64,000 nucleotides of DNA from Corynebacterium nuruki S6-4 (GTDB lineage: Bacteria; Actinomycetota; Actinomycetes; Mycobacteriales; Mycobacteriaceae), in the NCBI RefSeq assembly GCF_007970465.1, contig NZ_CP042429.1, positions 1,860,001 through 1,924,000 of the forward strand, read 5' to 3'. The notes beneath the pieces were generated by a model. That model worked only from the letters and a program-made list of their open reading frames with translations. It was not told where the DNA came from and did not search any database. The number at the start of each line of letters is the position of its first letter. The stretch's first letter is position 1. Below, in pieces: positions 24,840-36,025 of the stretch. The translations under genes were made by a program, and so were the position numbers.

Positions 24840-26264
24840 TCAGCCCAGGGCGATGTAGCGGGTCTCGAGGTACTCCTCGACGCCCTCCACACCTCCTTCC
24901 CGGCCGAAGCCGGACTGCTTGATCCCGCCGAACGGGGCGGCGGCGTCCGAGATGGCACCGCGGTTGATCCCGACCATGCCGGCGGCCAGGTGCGCGGCGA
25001 GGTACTGCGCGGTCGTCGCATCCGTGGAGAAGCCGTAGCTGGCCAGCCCGAACTCCGTGTCGTTGGCGAGCCGGACGCCCTCGTCGAGGGTGGCGAAGGT
25101 CGAGACCGTCGCGACGGGGCCGAAGATCTCCTCGTGGAGGATCCGGGCGTCCGCCGGCACGTCGGTGAGCACGGTCGCCGGGTAGAAGTTGCCCGGGCCG
25201 GCCGGTACCTCACCACCGGTCGTGACGGTGGCGCCGGCGGCGACGGCGTCGTCGACCAGTGCGGCGATGCGGTCGCGCTGCTTGACGGTGATCACCGGGC
25301 CGAGGGTGGTGCCCTCGTCGAGGCCGTGGCCCATGACCACGGCGTCCATCGCGGCGGTGAGCCGGTCGGTGAACTCGGCGGCGATCGTCTCGTCGACGAG
25401 GAACCGGTTGGCGGCGATGCAGGCTTCCCCGCCGTTGCGCATCTTCGCCTGCATGGCGGCGGCGAGGACGAGGTCGAGGTCGGCGTCCGCGGCGACGACG
25501 AAGGGGGCGTTGCCGCCGAGCTCCATCGAGGTGCGCAGCAGCCGGTCGGCGGACTGGCGGACCAGCAGCCGGCCCACCGGCGAGGAGCCGGTGAAGGTGA
25601 CCTTGCGCAGCCGGTCGTCGGCCATGAGCGTCGCGGAGATCTCCGCGTCGTGGGTGGACGGGAGGATGGAGACCAGGCCGTCGGGGATGCCGGCGTCCTT
25701 GAGCACCTCACCGAGCAGCAGCATGGTCAGCGGGGTCTCCGCGGCGGGCTTGACGATGACCGGGCAGCCGGCGGCGAGCGCCGGGGCGATCTTGCGGGTC
25801 GCCATGGCCAGCGGGAAGTTCCACGGGGTGATGGCGAGCACCGGGCCGACCGGGGCACGGGTGACGAGGATGTGGCCGTTGCCGCCGGGGGCGGTGGTGA
25901 ACCGGCCGGGGATGCGGACGGCTTCACCGGCGAACCAGCGGAAGTAGCTGTTGCCGTAGGTGACCTCGCCGAAGGCCTCGGCCAACGGCTTGCCCATCTC
26001 GCGGGTCATGGTGCGGGCGAACTCGTCGGCACGCTCACCGATGAGCTCGAAGACGCGGGTGAGCAGGTCCGCACGCTGCTGCGGCGCAGTCTGCGCCCAG
26101 GCCTCCCCGGCGGGGACGGCCCGCTCGAGGGCGGTGAGGGCGTCCGCCACGGTCGCGTCGGCGACCGTGTCGATGACCTCACCGGTGGCGGGGTCGGTGA
26201 CCTCGAAGGTGGCGCCGTCCGAGGCGGGCACCTGACTGGTGCCGAGCCAGATCTGCCGGGTCAT
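24840..26264 (-). CDS. gabD: Succinate-semialdehyde dehydrogenase
   Basis: Oxidises succinate semialdehyde to succinate. The 474-residue ALDH has the cofactor loop ITPWNFPLAMATRK, the catalytic Glu in MELGGNAPF, the catalytic Cys in NGGEACIAANRF and the C-terminal PFGGIKQSGFGREGG. The start overlaps the gabT stop by 1 nt, so the two are coupled. The NADP/NAD preference was not assessed. Confidence 0.93.
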   Translation of the reverse strand: MTRQIWLGTSQVPASDGATFEVTDPATGEVIDTVADATVADALTALERAVPAGEAWAQTAPQQRADLLTRVFELIGERADEFARTMTREMGKPLAEAFGEVTYGNSYFRWFAGEAVRIPGRFTTAPGGNGHILVTRAPVGPVLAITPWNFPLAMATRKIAPALAAGCPVIVKPAAETPLTMLLLGEVLKDAGIPDGLVSILPSTHDAEISATLMADDRLRKVTFTGSSPVGRLLVRQSADRLLRTSMELGGNAPFVVAADADLDLVLAAAMQAKMRNGGEACIAANRFLVDETIAAEFTDRLTAAMDAVVMGHGLDEGTTLGPVITVKQRDRIAALVDDAVAAGATVTTGGEVPAGPGNFYPATVLTDVPADARILHEEIFGPVATVSTFATLDEGVRLANDTEFGLASYGFSTDATTAQYLAAHLAAGMVGINRGAISDAAAPFGGIKQSGFGREGGVEGVEEYLETRYIALG

Positions 26265-27631
26265 CAGATGTTCTCCCGGACCGCACCGGCGAGCACGGTG
26301 AGGCCGTCGCGAAGCAGGTCCTCGCCGATGACCAGCGGCGGCAGCAGGCGGATGACGTTGCCGTCGAGACCGCAGGTGAGGATGAGCAGGCCGGCGGCCT
26401 GGCAGGCGGCGGCGATCTTCTTGACGACGGCGCCGTCGGGGCGACCCTCGGCGTCCACGAACTCGAGGGCGAGCATCGCACCGCGGCCGCGGACCTCGGC
26501 GACGCGGGAGCCGGACGCGCCGGCCTCGCCGACGAGCGGCTCGAGGATCTCACGGGCGACGGCCTCGATGCCGCGGGCGCGACCGGCGAGGTCGAGGTCC
26601 TCCATCTGGGACAGGGCGGCGATGGCGGCTGCGCAGGCGACCGGCGAGCCGGCGTAGGTGCCGCCGAGGGAGCCGGGGCCGGGGGCGTCCATGATCTCGG
26701 CGCGACCGGTGACCGCGGACAGCGGCATGCCGCCGGCGATGCCCTTGGCGGTGGTCATCATGTCCGGGACCACGCCCTCGTGGTTGACGGCGAACCAGTC
26801 GCCGGTGCGGCACATGCCGGCCTGGATCTCGTCGGCGATGAAGACGACGTCGTTGGCGCGGCACCACTCGGCGATGGCGGGGAGGAAGCCCTCGGCGGGG
26901 ACGACGAAGCCGCCCTCACCCTGGATCGGCTCGATGACGACGCAGGCGAGGTTCTCGGCTCCGATCTCCTTCTCCATCTGGTAGATGGTCTGCTCGGCGG
27001 CCTCCGGGCCGGTGAGGCCGTCGTGCAGCGGGTAGCTCATCGGGGCGCGGTAGACCTCGGAGGCGAACGGGCCGAAACCGGACTTGTAGGGCACGTTCTT
27101 CGCGGTCATGGCCATGGTCAGGTTGGTGCGGCCGTGGTAGGCGCGGTCCATGACGACGACGGCGTTCTTCTTCGTGTACGACCGGGCGATCTTCACCGCG
27201 TTCTCGACGGCCTCGGCACCGGAGTTGAGCAGCACGGTGCGCTTGTCGAAGTCACCCGGGGTGATCTCGGCGAGCTTCTCGGCGACGGCCGTGTAGGACG
27301 CGTAGGGCGAGGTGGTGAAGTTGGTGTGGGTGAAGTGGCCGACGGCCTCACGGACGGCCGCGACGACCTTCTCGTTGGAGGCGCCGACGCTGGTCACGGC
27401 GATGCCGGAGGCGAAGTCGACGAAGGAGTTGCCGTCGGCGTCGACGAGGACGCCACCGTCGGCGTCCACGACGTAGCCGGCCAGGGCCGGGGCGATGCCG
27501 CGGGGGACGGAGGCGGCGGTGCGGGCGGCGAGGTCGGCGGACACCGGGCCGGGCAGCTGGTCGGTGACGATCTTCCGCTCCTGCGGGAGGCGGTAGGTGA
27601 GTGTCGAGAGGGTTGACGGGGTCGCAGTCAT
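26264..27631 (-). CDS. gabT: 4-aminobutyrate aminotransferase
   Basis: PLP enzyme that transfers the amino group of GABA to 2-oxoglutarate, giving succinate semialdehyde. The 455-residue class III aminotransferase has NSGAEAVENAVKIAR for phosphate binding, IEPIQGEGGFVVP, the cofactor Asp in FIADEIQAGMCRTG and the Schiff-base Lys296 in TTAKGIAGGMPLS. The ATG at 27631 follows AGGAGCAACC; the longer frame to 27685 is rejected. It is the first gene of gabTDP and divergent from the PucR regulator. Confidence 0.93.
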   Translation of the reverse strand: MTATPSTLSTLTYRLPQERKIVTDQLPGPVSADLAARTAASVPRGIAPALAGYVVDADGGVLVDADGNSFVDFASGIAVTSVGASNEKVVAAVREAVGHFTHTNFTTSPYASYTAVAEKLAEITPGDFDKRTVLLNSGAEAVENAVKIARSYTKKNAVVVMDRAYHGRTNLTMAMTAKNVPYKSGFGPFASEVYRAPMSYPLHDGLTGPEAAEQTIYQMEKEIGAENLACVVIEPIQGEGGFVVPAEGFLPAIAEWCRANDVVFIADEIQAGMCRTGDWFAVNHEGVVPDMMTTAKGIAGGMPLSAVTGRAEIMDAPGPGSLGGTYAGSPVACAAAIAALSQMEDLDLAGRARGIEAVAREILEPLVGEAGASGSRVAEVRGRGAMLALEFVDAEGRPDGAVVKKIAAACQAAGLLILTCGLDGNVIRLLPPLVIGEDLLRDGLTVLAGAVRENI

Positions 27632-27728
27632 GGTTGCTCCTGGATGTCGGGTCCTGCTTCTGTCCCTGATTATGGTCACCGTCACAACCCCCCACCATGG
27701 CCGGATCGGCGAAGGTGAACTTTATTTT

Positions 27729-27736
27729 TGTACACT
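27729..27736 (+). promoter_or_regulatory. -10 region of the PucR-family regulator, leaderless
   Basis: TACACT (27731-27736) lies 6 nt before the ATG at 27743 and overlaps the palindrome TGTACA. The AT-rich TTTATTTTTG before it stands out in this GC-rich intergenic space. Confidence 0.45.
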
Positions 27737-27742
27737 TGGGCC

Positions 27743-29269
27743 ATGCCCGAACTGTTGCCGTTGACCTGGTTGCGCGCCCAGGAACATCTCGATCTGCGCG
27801 CCGTCGTCCCCGCCGCCCCGGCAGGTGGCACCGTCGGTTTCTCCGTCATCCAGCCGACCGAACTGCTCGACCCCCGGGAATTCCTCGAACCGCACGCGGT
27901 GGTCCTCACCGTCGGCGTGGCCCTCTCCCGCGAGACCGACCCCTTCCCCGACTACGTCGCACGCCTCGCCGAGGCGCAGGTCACCGCGATCGGCGTGGGC
28001 ACCGGCCTGCTCTACCCCACCGTCCCCACGGCGCTGGCGGACGCCGCCCGGGACCACGGCATCGCCCTGTTCGAGGTACCGCGGCACACCGCGTTCATCT
28101 CCATCCTCAACACCGTCGCCGACGAGCGCGCCCGCCGGGCCCGGCGCGCCCAGGACCAGCTGCTCGCCGTCCAGGAGCAGCTCTCCGCCGCCGCGGTCCG
28201 GGGCGGACTCGAGACCCTGCTCACCGACACGGCGTCCCACCTCGCCGCGGCCGTCGCCGTCACCGACGAGGCCGGACGCCTCGAAGGCCGGTGCGACCGG
28301 ACCGGAACCGACGGCACCGTGCTCAGCGCCGTCGGGACCGCCCGCGGCCTGCCCGGCAGCAGCGCCGGCCAGGACGACGGCCGGTGGTGGATCGTGCAGC
28401 GCATGACCCGGCAGGGTGACCGGCTCCACCTCATCGCCGTCCTCGCCGACCACCCCTTCAGCAGCCACGACCGGGCGGTGCTCAAGCATGCCGCCGGGCT
28501 GGCGGACATCCTGCTGCAGCGGCCCACCTACCTGCGCAGGAGCCGGAACGAGCTGAACACCCTCGCACTGCGGCTGCACCTGGGGCTCGGCAGCGCGGGC
28601 CGGTCGGCCGGGCAGGTCCTCGACCAGGCCGCCGACGGTGACGGCCGGGTGCGGCCCACCGTCGTCGCCGCCGACCGGGTCGCCGACCTGCACCGGGCGG
28701 TGGACGCGGCCGACCGGACGACCGGGGAGAGCGGACGCCACCTGTTCACCACCGACCTGGACACCGCCACCGCCGTCTTCCTCTTCCGCGGCACCCGGAC
28801 GCTCGACGACATCGCCTCGACCTTCGGCACGGCGGCCCGACGGGTCCGGATCGCGGTCGGCGAACCGGTCGGCTGGGCCGATCTGGGCATGGACCGGGTG
28901 CACCGGCTGGAGACCGCGGCGCGGTCGATGGCTCCGGGGACGGTCGCCGGGCCCTACGAGGCGGGCACCGGGTGGCTCGACCGGCCGGCGGTGCGGGAGG
29001 CCCTCGACCAGCGCGCCGCCGAGACCGTGGACCGGTTGCTGGGGGCGGGCGGGACCGGGTCAGCCGGGAGCGAGTCGGACCGGGAGCTGGCGCAGACCCT
29101 CGAGACGTGGCTGCGCTCCGGCGGGAAGACCGCGGCGACGGCGGAGGCCCTGGGGGTGCACCGTCACACGGTGCGCACCCGGCTGGCGCGCATCAGCGAG
29201 ATCTGCGAGGTCGACCTCGACGACCCGGTGGTCCGGGCCGAGCTGCTGCTCGTCGCGGTGACGCGGTGA
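27743..29269 (+). CDS. PucR-family transcriptional regulator of the gab genes
   Basis: A 508-residue regulator. The N-terminal PucR domain covers about residues 1-120 (PLTWLRAQEHLDLRAV, VVLTVGVAL). A GAF-like middle is poorly conserved. The C-terminal PucR helix-turn-helix reads LETWLRSGGKTAATAEALGVHRHTVRTRLARI. Its position, divergent from gabT, suggests it activates gabTDP in response to GABA, as PucR-type GabR proteins do in related corynebacteria. The ATG at 27743 is preferred to a TTG at 27728 because the latter overlaps the -10 box. Confidence 0.86.
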   Translation: MPELLPLTWLRAQEHLDLRAVVPAAPAGGTVGFSVIQPTELLDPREFLEPHAVVLTVGVALSRETDPFPDYVARLAEAQVTAIGVGTGLLYPTVPTALADAARDHGIALFEVPRHTAFISILNTVADERARRARRAQDQLLAVQEQLSAAAVRGGLETLLTDTASHLAAAVAVTDEAGRLEGRCDRTGTDGTVLSAVGTARGLPGSSAGQDDGRWWIVQRMTRQGDRLHLIAVLADHPFSSHDRAVLKHAAGLADILLQRPTYLRRSRNELNTLALRLHLGLGSAGRSAGQVLDQAADGDGRVRPTVVAADRVADLHRAVDAADRTTGESGRHLFTTDLDTATAVFLFRGTRTLDDIASTFGTAARRVRIAVGEPVGWADLGMDRVHRLETAARSMAPGTVAGPYEAGTGWLDRPAVREALDQRAAETVDRLLGAGGTGSAGSESDRELAQTLETWLRSGGKTAATAEALGVHRHTVRTRLARISEICEVDLDDPVVRAELLLVAVTR

Positions 29270-29286
29270 CGCGCATCTGACAGAAG

Positions 29287-29362
29287 GACGGTTGGCGGCC
29301 TGACGAAACGACGGTTAGAAACGAGGCAGGACGACGGTTAAAGGTCTGGCGAAACGACGGTT
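29287..29362. repeat. Four GACGGTT units at exact 23-bp spacing
   Basis: GACGGTT starts at 29287, 29310, 29333 and 29356. Units 2 and 4 are preceded by CGAAAC and unit 3 by GCAGGAC. The rest of each unit is degenerate. The tract fills the gap between the PucR gene and the convergent TetR gene; the rest of that gap (29363-29503) shows nothing. Confidence 0.7.
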
Positions 29363-29503
29363 ACGCATCTCAAGTGCAGCTCATGACGGACGCATACCTA
29401 CAGCGGCACATTGACCGAACTGGACGGCCTGTTCCCGGATGCTCCCACGGTCATGCAAGGCGTCCGCATCAGCGGTGCCTGAGAGCCGCTGGGCGCACCG
29501 CCC

Positions 29504-30241
29504 TCAACCCAGCAGCGAGACCGTCCTCGCGACGAGTGCAGCGAGGCCCCACTCGAACGGTGGGTCAGCGTAGGGGTTCAGGACGTCGTCGGACACTACT
29601 GGTGACGGCGTGTCCGCCCGGGCAGTAAACGCGTCCACCGCAGCGCTGAAGACCGGCGCGTCGGACTCGTCAGGACCTGAACTGAAGATCGTCGCCGGCG
29701 CGTGGGCATCCATCGCTGAGCCGAACAAAAAGGACTCGAACGCGACAATGACCGGCACGATGTGCGGCTGAGGTATCCCCACCGCAACCAGGCCTGCAGC
29801 CACCACCTCATACATCCGTCGGGTCGCCGGGGCACCGGAGACCGGCAGGGTAGCGATGAGCGGGACCAGATCCGGATACCCCGCGAAGACCCTTCGGTAG
29901 GACCGGGCCCAATCCGTCAGCGCCGCAGCGAGGTTGTCCGATGCCACGCCACGGTCAGCAGCGGTCATGCCCGCACTGTCAGCCGCGAGCCGTCCGAGAG
30001 CGGCGGCATCCACCCGGGACATCACGGCGTCCTGGACGAGGAGCAGCAGGTCAGCTTTGCTGGCGATGTGATTGTAGAGCGCAGCGACGGTGACGCCGAG
30101 ACTGTCGGCAAGGGCCTTCATCGTGAGTTTCGGCAGCCCCCGGTCAGTGACGATGGCGAGAGCGGCCTCCGCGATGCGATCGCGGTTGAGGACGGGCGTC
30201 GACGGACGCCCGACCCTCCGCCCGCTTCTGCGCTCAGCCAT
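29504..30241 (-). CDS. TetR-family regulator next to the amine oxidase operon
   Basis: A 245-residue regulator. The basic N-terminus RRSGRRVGRPSTPVL is followed by a TetR helix-turn-helix (LTMKALADSLGVTVAALYNHIASKADLL) and the TetR_C-type helical domain used by TetR(D)-like proteins. The ATG at 30241 lies 5 nt after GAGGAG; a GTG at 30268 is also in frame. It is divergent from the amine oxidase operon with 206 nt between them and probably controls it, with an amine or aldehyde as a likely effector. Confidence 0.82.
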   Translation of the reverse strand: MAERRSGRRVGRPSTPVLNRDRIAEAALAIVTDRGLPKLTMKALADSLGVTVAALYNHIASKADLLLLVQDAVMSRVDAAALGRLAADSAGMTAADRGVASDNLAAALTDWARSYRRVFAGYPDLVPLIATLPVSGAPATRRMYEVVAAGLVAVGIPQPHIVPVIVAFESFLFGSAMDAHAPATIFSSGPDESDAPVFSAAVDAFTARADTPSPVVSDDVLNPYADPPFEWGLAALVARTVSLLG

Positions 30242-30447
30242 CGGTCTCCTCTCGTCAGTTTCACACACAATTTACATTTCGCCGCTTCCCCGAAGAAACG
30301 CAGGTGGCACCCCTGCCCGTCTCCGGTCCAGTGAGAAGCAGGAGACGATGAGCGCAGAGTTTTCCCGGCAAAAGGTGGCGCAAATCACGATCCGGTTGTA
30401 CGGTGCATGGAAATAAGCGTTGCTCATTTTACCAAGGAGGACAATCC

Positions 30448-31950
30448 ATGCACACCGCTGAAGCAGACGTCGTCGTCATCGGCGCAGGTCCGGCTGGTCT
30501 CACCGCTGCCTATACCCTGGCCAAAGCCGGCAAGAAGGTCACCGTCGTTGAGGCCCGCAACCGGGTCGGCGGCCGTACCTGGAACGGGAAGATCCTCGAC
30601 GACAACGGCAGAGAGCACTTCATCGAGATCGGCGGACAGTGGATCTCCCCCGACCAGACCCGACTTACAGCACTGACCGAGGAACTCGGTCTCGAGACCT
30701 TCCCCCGGTTCCGTGAGGGCAACTCCGTCTACGTGTCCCCCGACGGCACGCGCCATACCTACACCGGCGACCGCCTCCCGGTGACCGACCACACCCTGGC
30801 CGAGATGGAGAAGCTCATCAAGCTCATGGACGACCTCGCCGAGAAGATCGGCGCCGAGACCCCCTGGGCCGCGGAGAAGGCCGAGGAACTCGACACCGTC
30901 GCCTTCCGTACCTGGCTCCATCAGCACTCCGACGACCAGGAGGCCATCGACAACGTCTCCATCTACGTCGCCTCCGGCATGCTCACCAAACCGTCCTATG
31001 CCTTCTCCACCCTGCAGGCAGTGCTCATGGCCGCGTCCGCCGGCTCTTTCTCCAACCTCGTCGACGAGGACTTCATCCTCGACCGTCGCGTGGTCGGCGG
31101 CATGATGCACGTCTCCGAAACCCTCGCCGAAAAGGTACGTGACCTGGGCGGCGAGATCATCTTCGAATCCCCGGTGCGCCAGATCGACTGGCACGACGCC
31201 GATCCAACCACCGTCGACGAGATCAACACGGTCGCCGACGTCCGCAACGGGGTCACTGACAACGGCGCCGCCGGGTCCGTCACCGTCCACGCCGACAAGG
31301 TCACCGTCCACGCAAAGAACGCCGTCCTTGCTGTCCCGCCGAACCTCTACAACCGGATCAGCTTCGTCCCGCCCATGCCGCGCGAACAACACGTCGCCCA
31401 CCAGCACATCTCCATGGGTCTGGTCATCAAGGTCCACGCCGTCTACGAGACCCCGTTCTGGCGTGAGGACGGTCTGTCCGGCACCGCCTTCGGCGGCGGT
31501 CGCCTCGTCCAGGAGGTCTACGACAACACCAACTACGGCGCCAACATCACCGACGCCCCTGCGGACACCGAAGATTCCTACGGCACCCTCGTCGGCTTCG
31601 TCTCCGATCTCTATGCCGAGGAGATGTGGGCCCTGCCCGAGGAGGAACGTAAGCAGCGCATCCTCTCCGCCATGGCCGACTACCTCGGTCCGAAGACCAT
31701 GGAACCGATCGCCTTCTACCTCTCCGACATGGCAGCCGAAGAGTGGACCCGCGGCGCCTACGCCACCAGCTACGATCTCGGTGGCCTGCACCGCTGGGGC
31801 CACCTGCAGAACCAGCCGACCGGACCGATCCACTACGCGTGCTCCGATATTGCCGCCGAGGGCTACCAGCATGTCGACGGTGCCGTCCGCCAGGGCGAAG
31901 CCGCCGCGCTGGCGGTGATCGCCGTCCAGAACGGGGAGCAGCAGGCATGA
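30448..31950 (+). CDS. puo: Flavin monoamine oxidase, probably putrescine oxidase
   Basis: A 500-residue FAD amine oxidase. The N-terminal dinucleotide motif is VVVIGAGPAGLTAAYTLAKAGKKV with VVEARNRVGGRTW after it. The substrate domain and the C-terminal FAD contact (GAYATSYDLGGLHRWG ... DGAVRQGEAAA) follow the bacterial putrescine/tyramine oxidase pattern. The cytoplasmic enzyme would turn the primary amine into an aminoaldehyde, ammonia and hydrogen peroxide. The ATG follows AAGGAGG at ideal spacing. It is first in an operon with a USP, an APC permease and an aldehyde dehydrogenase; that, plus a GABA cluster nearby, favours putrescine over tyramine, which is inference. Confidence 0.83.
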   Translation: MHTAEADVVVIGAGPAGLTAAYTLAKAGKKVTVVEARNRVGGRTWNGKILDDNGREHFIEIGGQWISPDQTRLTALTEELGLETFPRFREGNSVYVSPDGTRHTYTGDRLPVTDHTLAEMEKLIKLMDDLAEKIGAETPWAAEKAEELDTVAFRTWLHQHSDDQEAIDNVSIYVASGMLTKPSYAFSTLQAVLMAASAGSFSNLVDEDFILDRRVVGGMMHVSETLAEKVRDLGGEIIFESPVRQIDWHDADPTTVDEINTVADVRNGVTDNGAAGSVTVHADKVTVHAKNAVLAVPPNLYNRISFVPPMPREQHVAHQHISMGLVIKVHAVYETPFWREDGLSGTAFGGGRLVQEVYDNTNYGANITDAPADTEDSYGTLVGFVSDLYAEEMWALPEEERKQRILSAMADYLGPKTMEPIAFYLSDMAAEEWTRGAYATSYDLGGLHRWGHLQNQPTGPIHYACSDIAAEGYQHVDGAVRQGEAAALAVIAVQNGEQQA

Positions 31951-32894
31951 TGACACGCAGCGGGCCCGCCGACCGCCCCCGTCAACCGATCGTCGTCGGT
32001 TACTCCGCCACCGCCACCGGGCAGGACGCTCTCGCCCTGGGTATCGCCCTGGCACGGGAGCAGAATGCCGACCTCCACATCGTCCTGGTCGCCCCGGAAG
32101 ACTCTGGATTCAGCCCGTCCCACGGCTATGACCGCAGTTACGACGGGATCCTGCTCGACCAGATGCAGGACTGGCTCACCGACGCCCTCACCGGGGTCCC
32201 CGACGATGTCCGGGCAACCTGCCACGTCGCCTCGGCGACGAACGCCGCCGAGGGGTTGCTCGCCGCCGCCCGTGCCCTCGGAGCGGGCGTCATCACCATC
32301 GGATCCCGCTCCGGCGGCCTGCTGCGAAGCCACCGGATCGGCTCCATGGCCTCCGCTCTGCTGCACTCCTCCGACATCCCGGTGGCGCTCGCCCCAACCG
32401 GCTACCACCAGCCGGGACCGATCGGCCGGGTCACTACGATGTTCGGCCAACGCCGCGGTGCGACGGACGTTATCGCGGTCGGGCTGGAGACCGCCCGCGA
32501 CCGGGACATCCCTCTGCGGCTCGTCTCCATCGTCATGATCGACGAGCCCGATACCGATGTTCCGTCCGACACCGCCGGTATCAACATGAAAGTCGTCAAC
32601 GAAGTCCACTCCTACGCCACCGCCCGACTGGCGGCCGAGGCAGAGGAGAAGGTCACTGACAGAACCGCGACCGCCGTCGTCGCCACCGGCCGCAGCGTAC
32701 CGGAGGCGCTGCACGACCTGGATTGGCGCGACGACGAGATCGTCCTCGTCGCGTCATCGCGACTCGCCGCCGACGGCCGCTTGTTCCTCGGTAAGACCGC
32801 GACGACCATGCTGCGAGCCACTCCGGTCCCGATGGTCATCGTCCCCGCCGGCTGGAGCCACCCGGGAACCACCGATCCTCGTCAGGAGGACTGA
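31947..32894 (+). CDS. Universal stress protein, tandem UspA domains
   Basis: A 315-residue protein with two UspA-like halves: PIVVGYSATATGQDALALGIALAREQNADLHIVLVAP and, later, ATDVIAVGLETARDRDIPLRLVSIV. ATP-binding-type loops occur as TIGSRSGGLLRSHRIGSMASALLHSSDIPVALAP and VASSRLAADGRLFLGKTATTMLRATPVPMVIVPA. It overlaps the amine oxidase stop by 4 nt (ATGA), so its expression is coupled to amine catabolism. A role in tolerating peroxide or aldehyde, or in regulating the next-door permease, is inferred. Confidence 0.85.
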   Translation: MMTRSGPADRPRQPIVVGYSATATGQDALALGIALAREQNADLHIVLVAPEDSGFSPSHGYDRSYDGILLDQMQDWLTDALTGVPDDVRATCHVASATNAAEGLLAAARALGAGVITIGSRSGGLLRSHRIGSMASALLHSSDIPVALAPTGYHQPGPIGRVTTMFGQRRGATDVIAVGLETARDRDIPLRLVSIVMIDEPDTDVPSDTAGINMKVVNEVHSYATARLAAEAEEKVTDRTATAVVATGRSVPEALHDLDWRDDEIVLVASSRLAADGRLFLGKTATTMLRATPVPMVIVPAGWSHPGTTDPRQED

Positions 32895-32897
32895 TAC

Positions 32898-34573
32898 ATG
32901 ACGGACACCAACACCACTGCAGCCTCCGGCAAGGGCCTCGCCGTCGGGAAGATCGGCGTCCTCGGCGCGGTCGTCGTCGGAATCTCCTGTATCGCCCCCG
33001 CCTACACGCTGACCTCCGGACTCGGCCCCACGATCTCCGAGGTCGGAACTCATGTGCCGGCGATCCTCATCCTCGGTTTCATCCCGATGCTGCTCGTCGC
33101 CTTCGGTTACCGTGAGCTCAACAACCGTGTACCTGATTCCGGAACCTCGTTCACCTGGGCGACCAAGGCCTTCAACCCCTGGATCGGCTGGATGGGCGGC
33201 TGGGGTCTGATCACCGCGACGATCATCGTCCTCTCGAACCTCGCAGCCGTGGCAGTAGACTTCTTCTACCTGCTGCTGTCGCAGATCTTCAACAACCCGG
33301 ACATCGCCGGACTCACCGACAAGCTATGGGTCAACATCCCCACCACCCTCGTCCTCATCGCGGTCGCGGCGTGGATCGCCTACCGGGGCGTGGAAGCGAC
33401 AAAGAACATCCAGTACTGGCTGGTCGGTTTCCAGTTGATCGTGCTCACGGTCTTCGCCGTAGTCGCCATCATGCAGTCGGACAAGGGCACGAGCTTCGAT
33501 CCCACCGACATCGACCTCTCTTGGTTCAATCCGGCCGACCTGGACGGCTTCTCCACCATGGCTGCGGGCGTCTCACTGTCCATCTTCATGTTCTGGGGCT
33601 GGGACGCCACCCTCACCATGAACGAGGAGACCAAGGACCCGAAGCGTACGGCAGGCCGCGCGTCGACCATCGTCGTCATCGTCATCATTGCGATCTATGT
33701 CCTGGTCGCGGTCGGTGTGATCGCCTGGGCCGGCACCGGCACCGAGGGACTCGGCGCCGGAAACCCGGACAACCAGGAATCCATCTTCGCCGCAATGGCG
33801 GATCCGGTACTCGGGAAGTGGGGCATCCTGATGTCCCTGGCGATCCTGAGTTCCTCGTTCGCTTCACTGCAGTCGACGATGATCTCACCGTCGCGCACGA
33901 TGCTGGCGATGGGCTATTACAAGGCACTCCCGGAAGTCTTCTCGCGCATCAGTCCGCGGTTCCGCACCCCGTCCGTCGCGACAGTTGCTTCCGCGGTCGC
34001 CGCCGCCGCGTTCTACACCGTGACCCGGCTACTCAGCGAGAACGCCCTCTGGGACACGATCACCGCACTCGGCCTGATGATCTGTTTCTACTACGGGATC
34101 ACCGCCATCGCCTGTGTCTGGTACTTCCGCCATGAGTTGTTCACCGATGTGCGCAGCGTCCTGTTCAAGTTCGTCTGCCCGCTCATCGGTGGCGTCGTCC
34201 TGCTGGCGATGTTCTGCCAGACCGCCGTCGACTCCCTCGATCCCGCCTACGGGTCCGGGACCTCGGTCGCGGGAGTGGGAATGGTCTTCATCCTCGGCAT
34301 GGGGGTGCTCGCCCTCGGCGTCATCCTGATGATCTGGACGCGCATCAAGAACCCCGAATTCTTCCGGGGCACCATCCTGTCGAAGGTCCATTCCCTGTCC
34401 GACGGCGAATTCGCCGCAGAAGACAACGCGGCAGACCAGCCGGCAGGCGCTCTCTTCGCCGAGCGCATCCTTCCGGCAGTCGACCCTGACGATCCAGACA
34501 TGACACTCTGGACCCTGAACCCCGACACCACCACACAGTCCCCGACCGGGGACTCCATCGTAAAGGAGAAGAG

Positions 34574-34577
<4 letters not shown>
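32898..34577 (+). CDS. APC superfamily amino acid/polyamine permease
   Basis: A 559-residue transporter with about twelve helices. The early helix GAVVVGISCIAPAYTLTSGLGPT and the region FMFWGWDATLTMNEETKDPKRTAGRAS are characteristic of APC transporters. The cytoplasmic C-terminus is about 60 residues long. It begins 3 nt after the USP stop and overlaps the ALDH start by 4 nt. The operon context points to uptake of the amine oxidised by the first gene. Confidence 0.85.
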
Positions 34578-35968
<1,391 letters not shown>

Positions 35969-35972
35969 CGGC

Positions 35973-35996
35973 CCCCCGCCGTCTGTCGGGCGGGGG
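35973..35996. terminator. GC-rich hairpin between convergent genes
   Basis: CCCCCGCC (35973-35980) pairs with GGCGGGGG (35989-35996) around an 8-nt loop, 5 nt after the ALDH stop and before the convergent GDSL gene. There is no T-tract; it may serve both directions. Confidence 0.6.
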
Positions 35997-36025
35997 AACC
36001 TGTCTGCCCCGGCGACAGCCGACCG

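Noticed and set aside
29287-29362. Possible CRISPR array at the 23-bp repeats
   Set aside because: Only seven bases are conserved per unit, there are no spacers of constant unique sequence, and no cas genes are in the window.
29374-29628. Small plus-strand ORF between the PucR and TetR genes
   Set aside because: It lacks a ribosome binding site, and most of it is antisense to the TetR 3' end.
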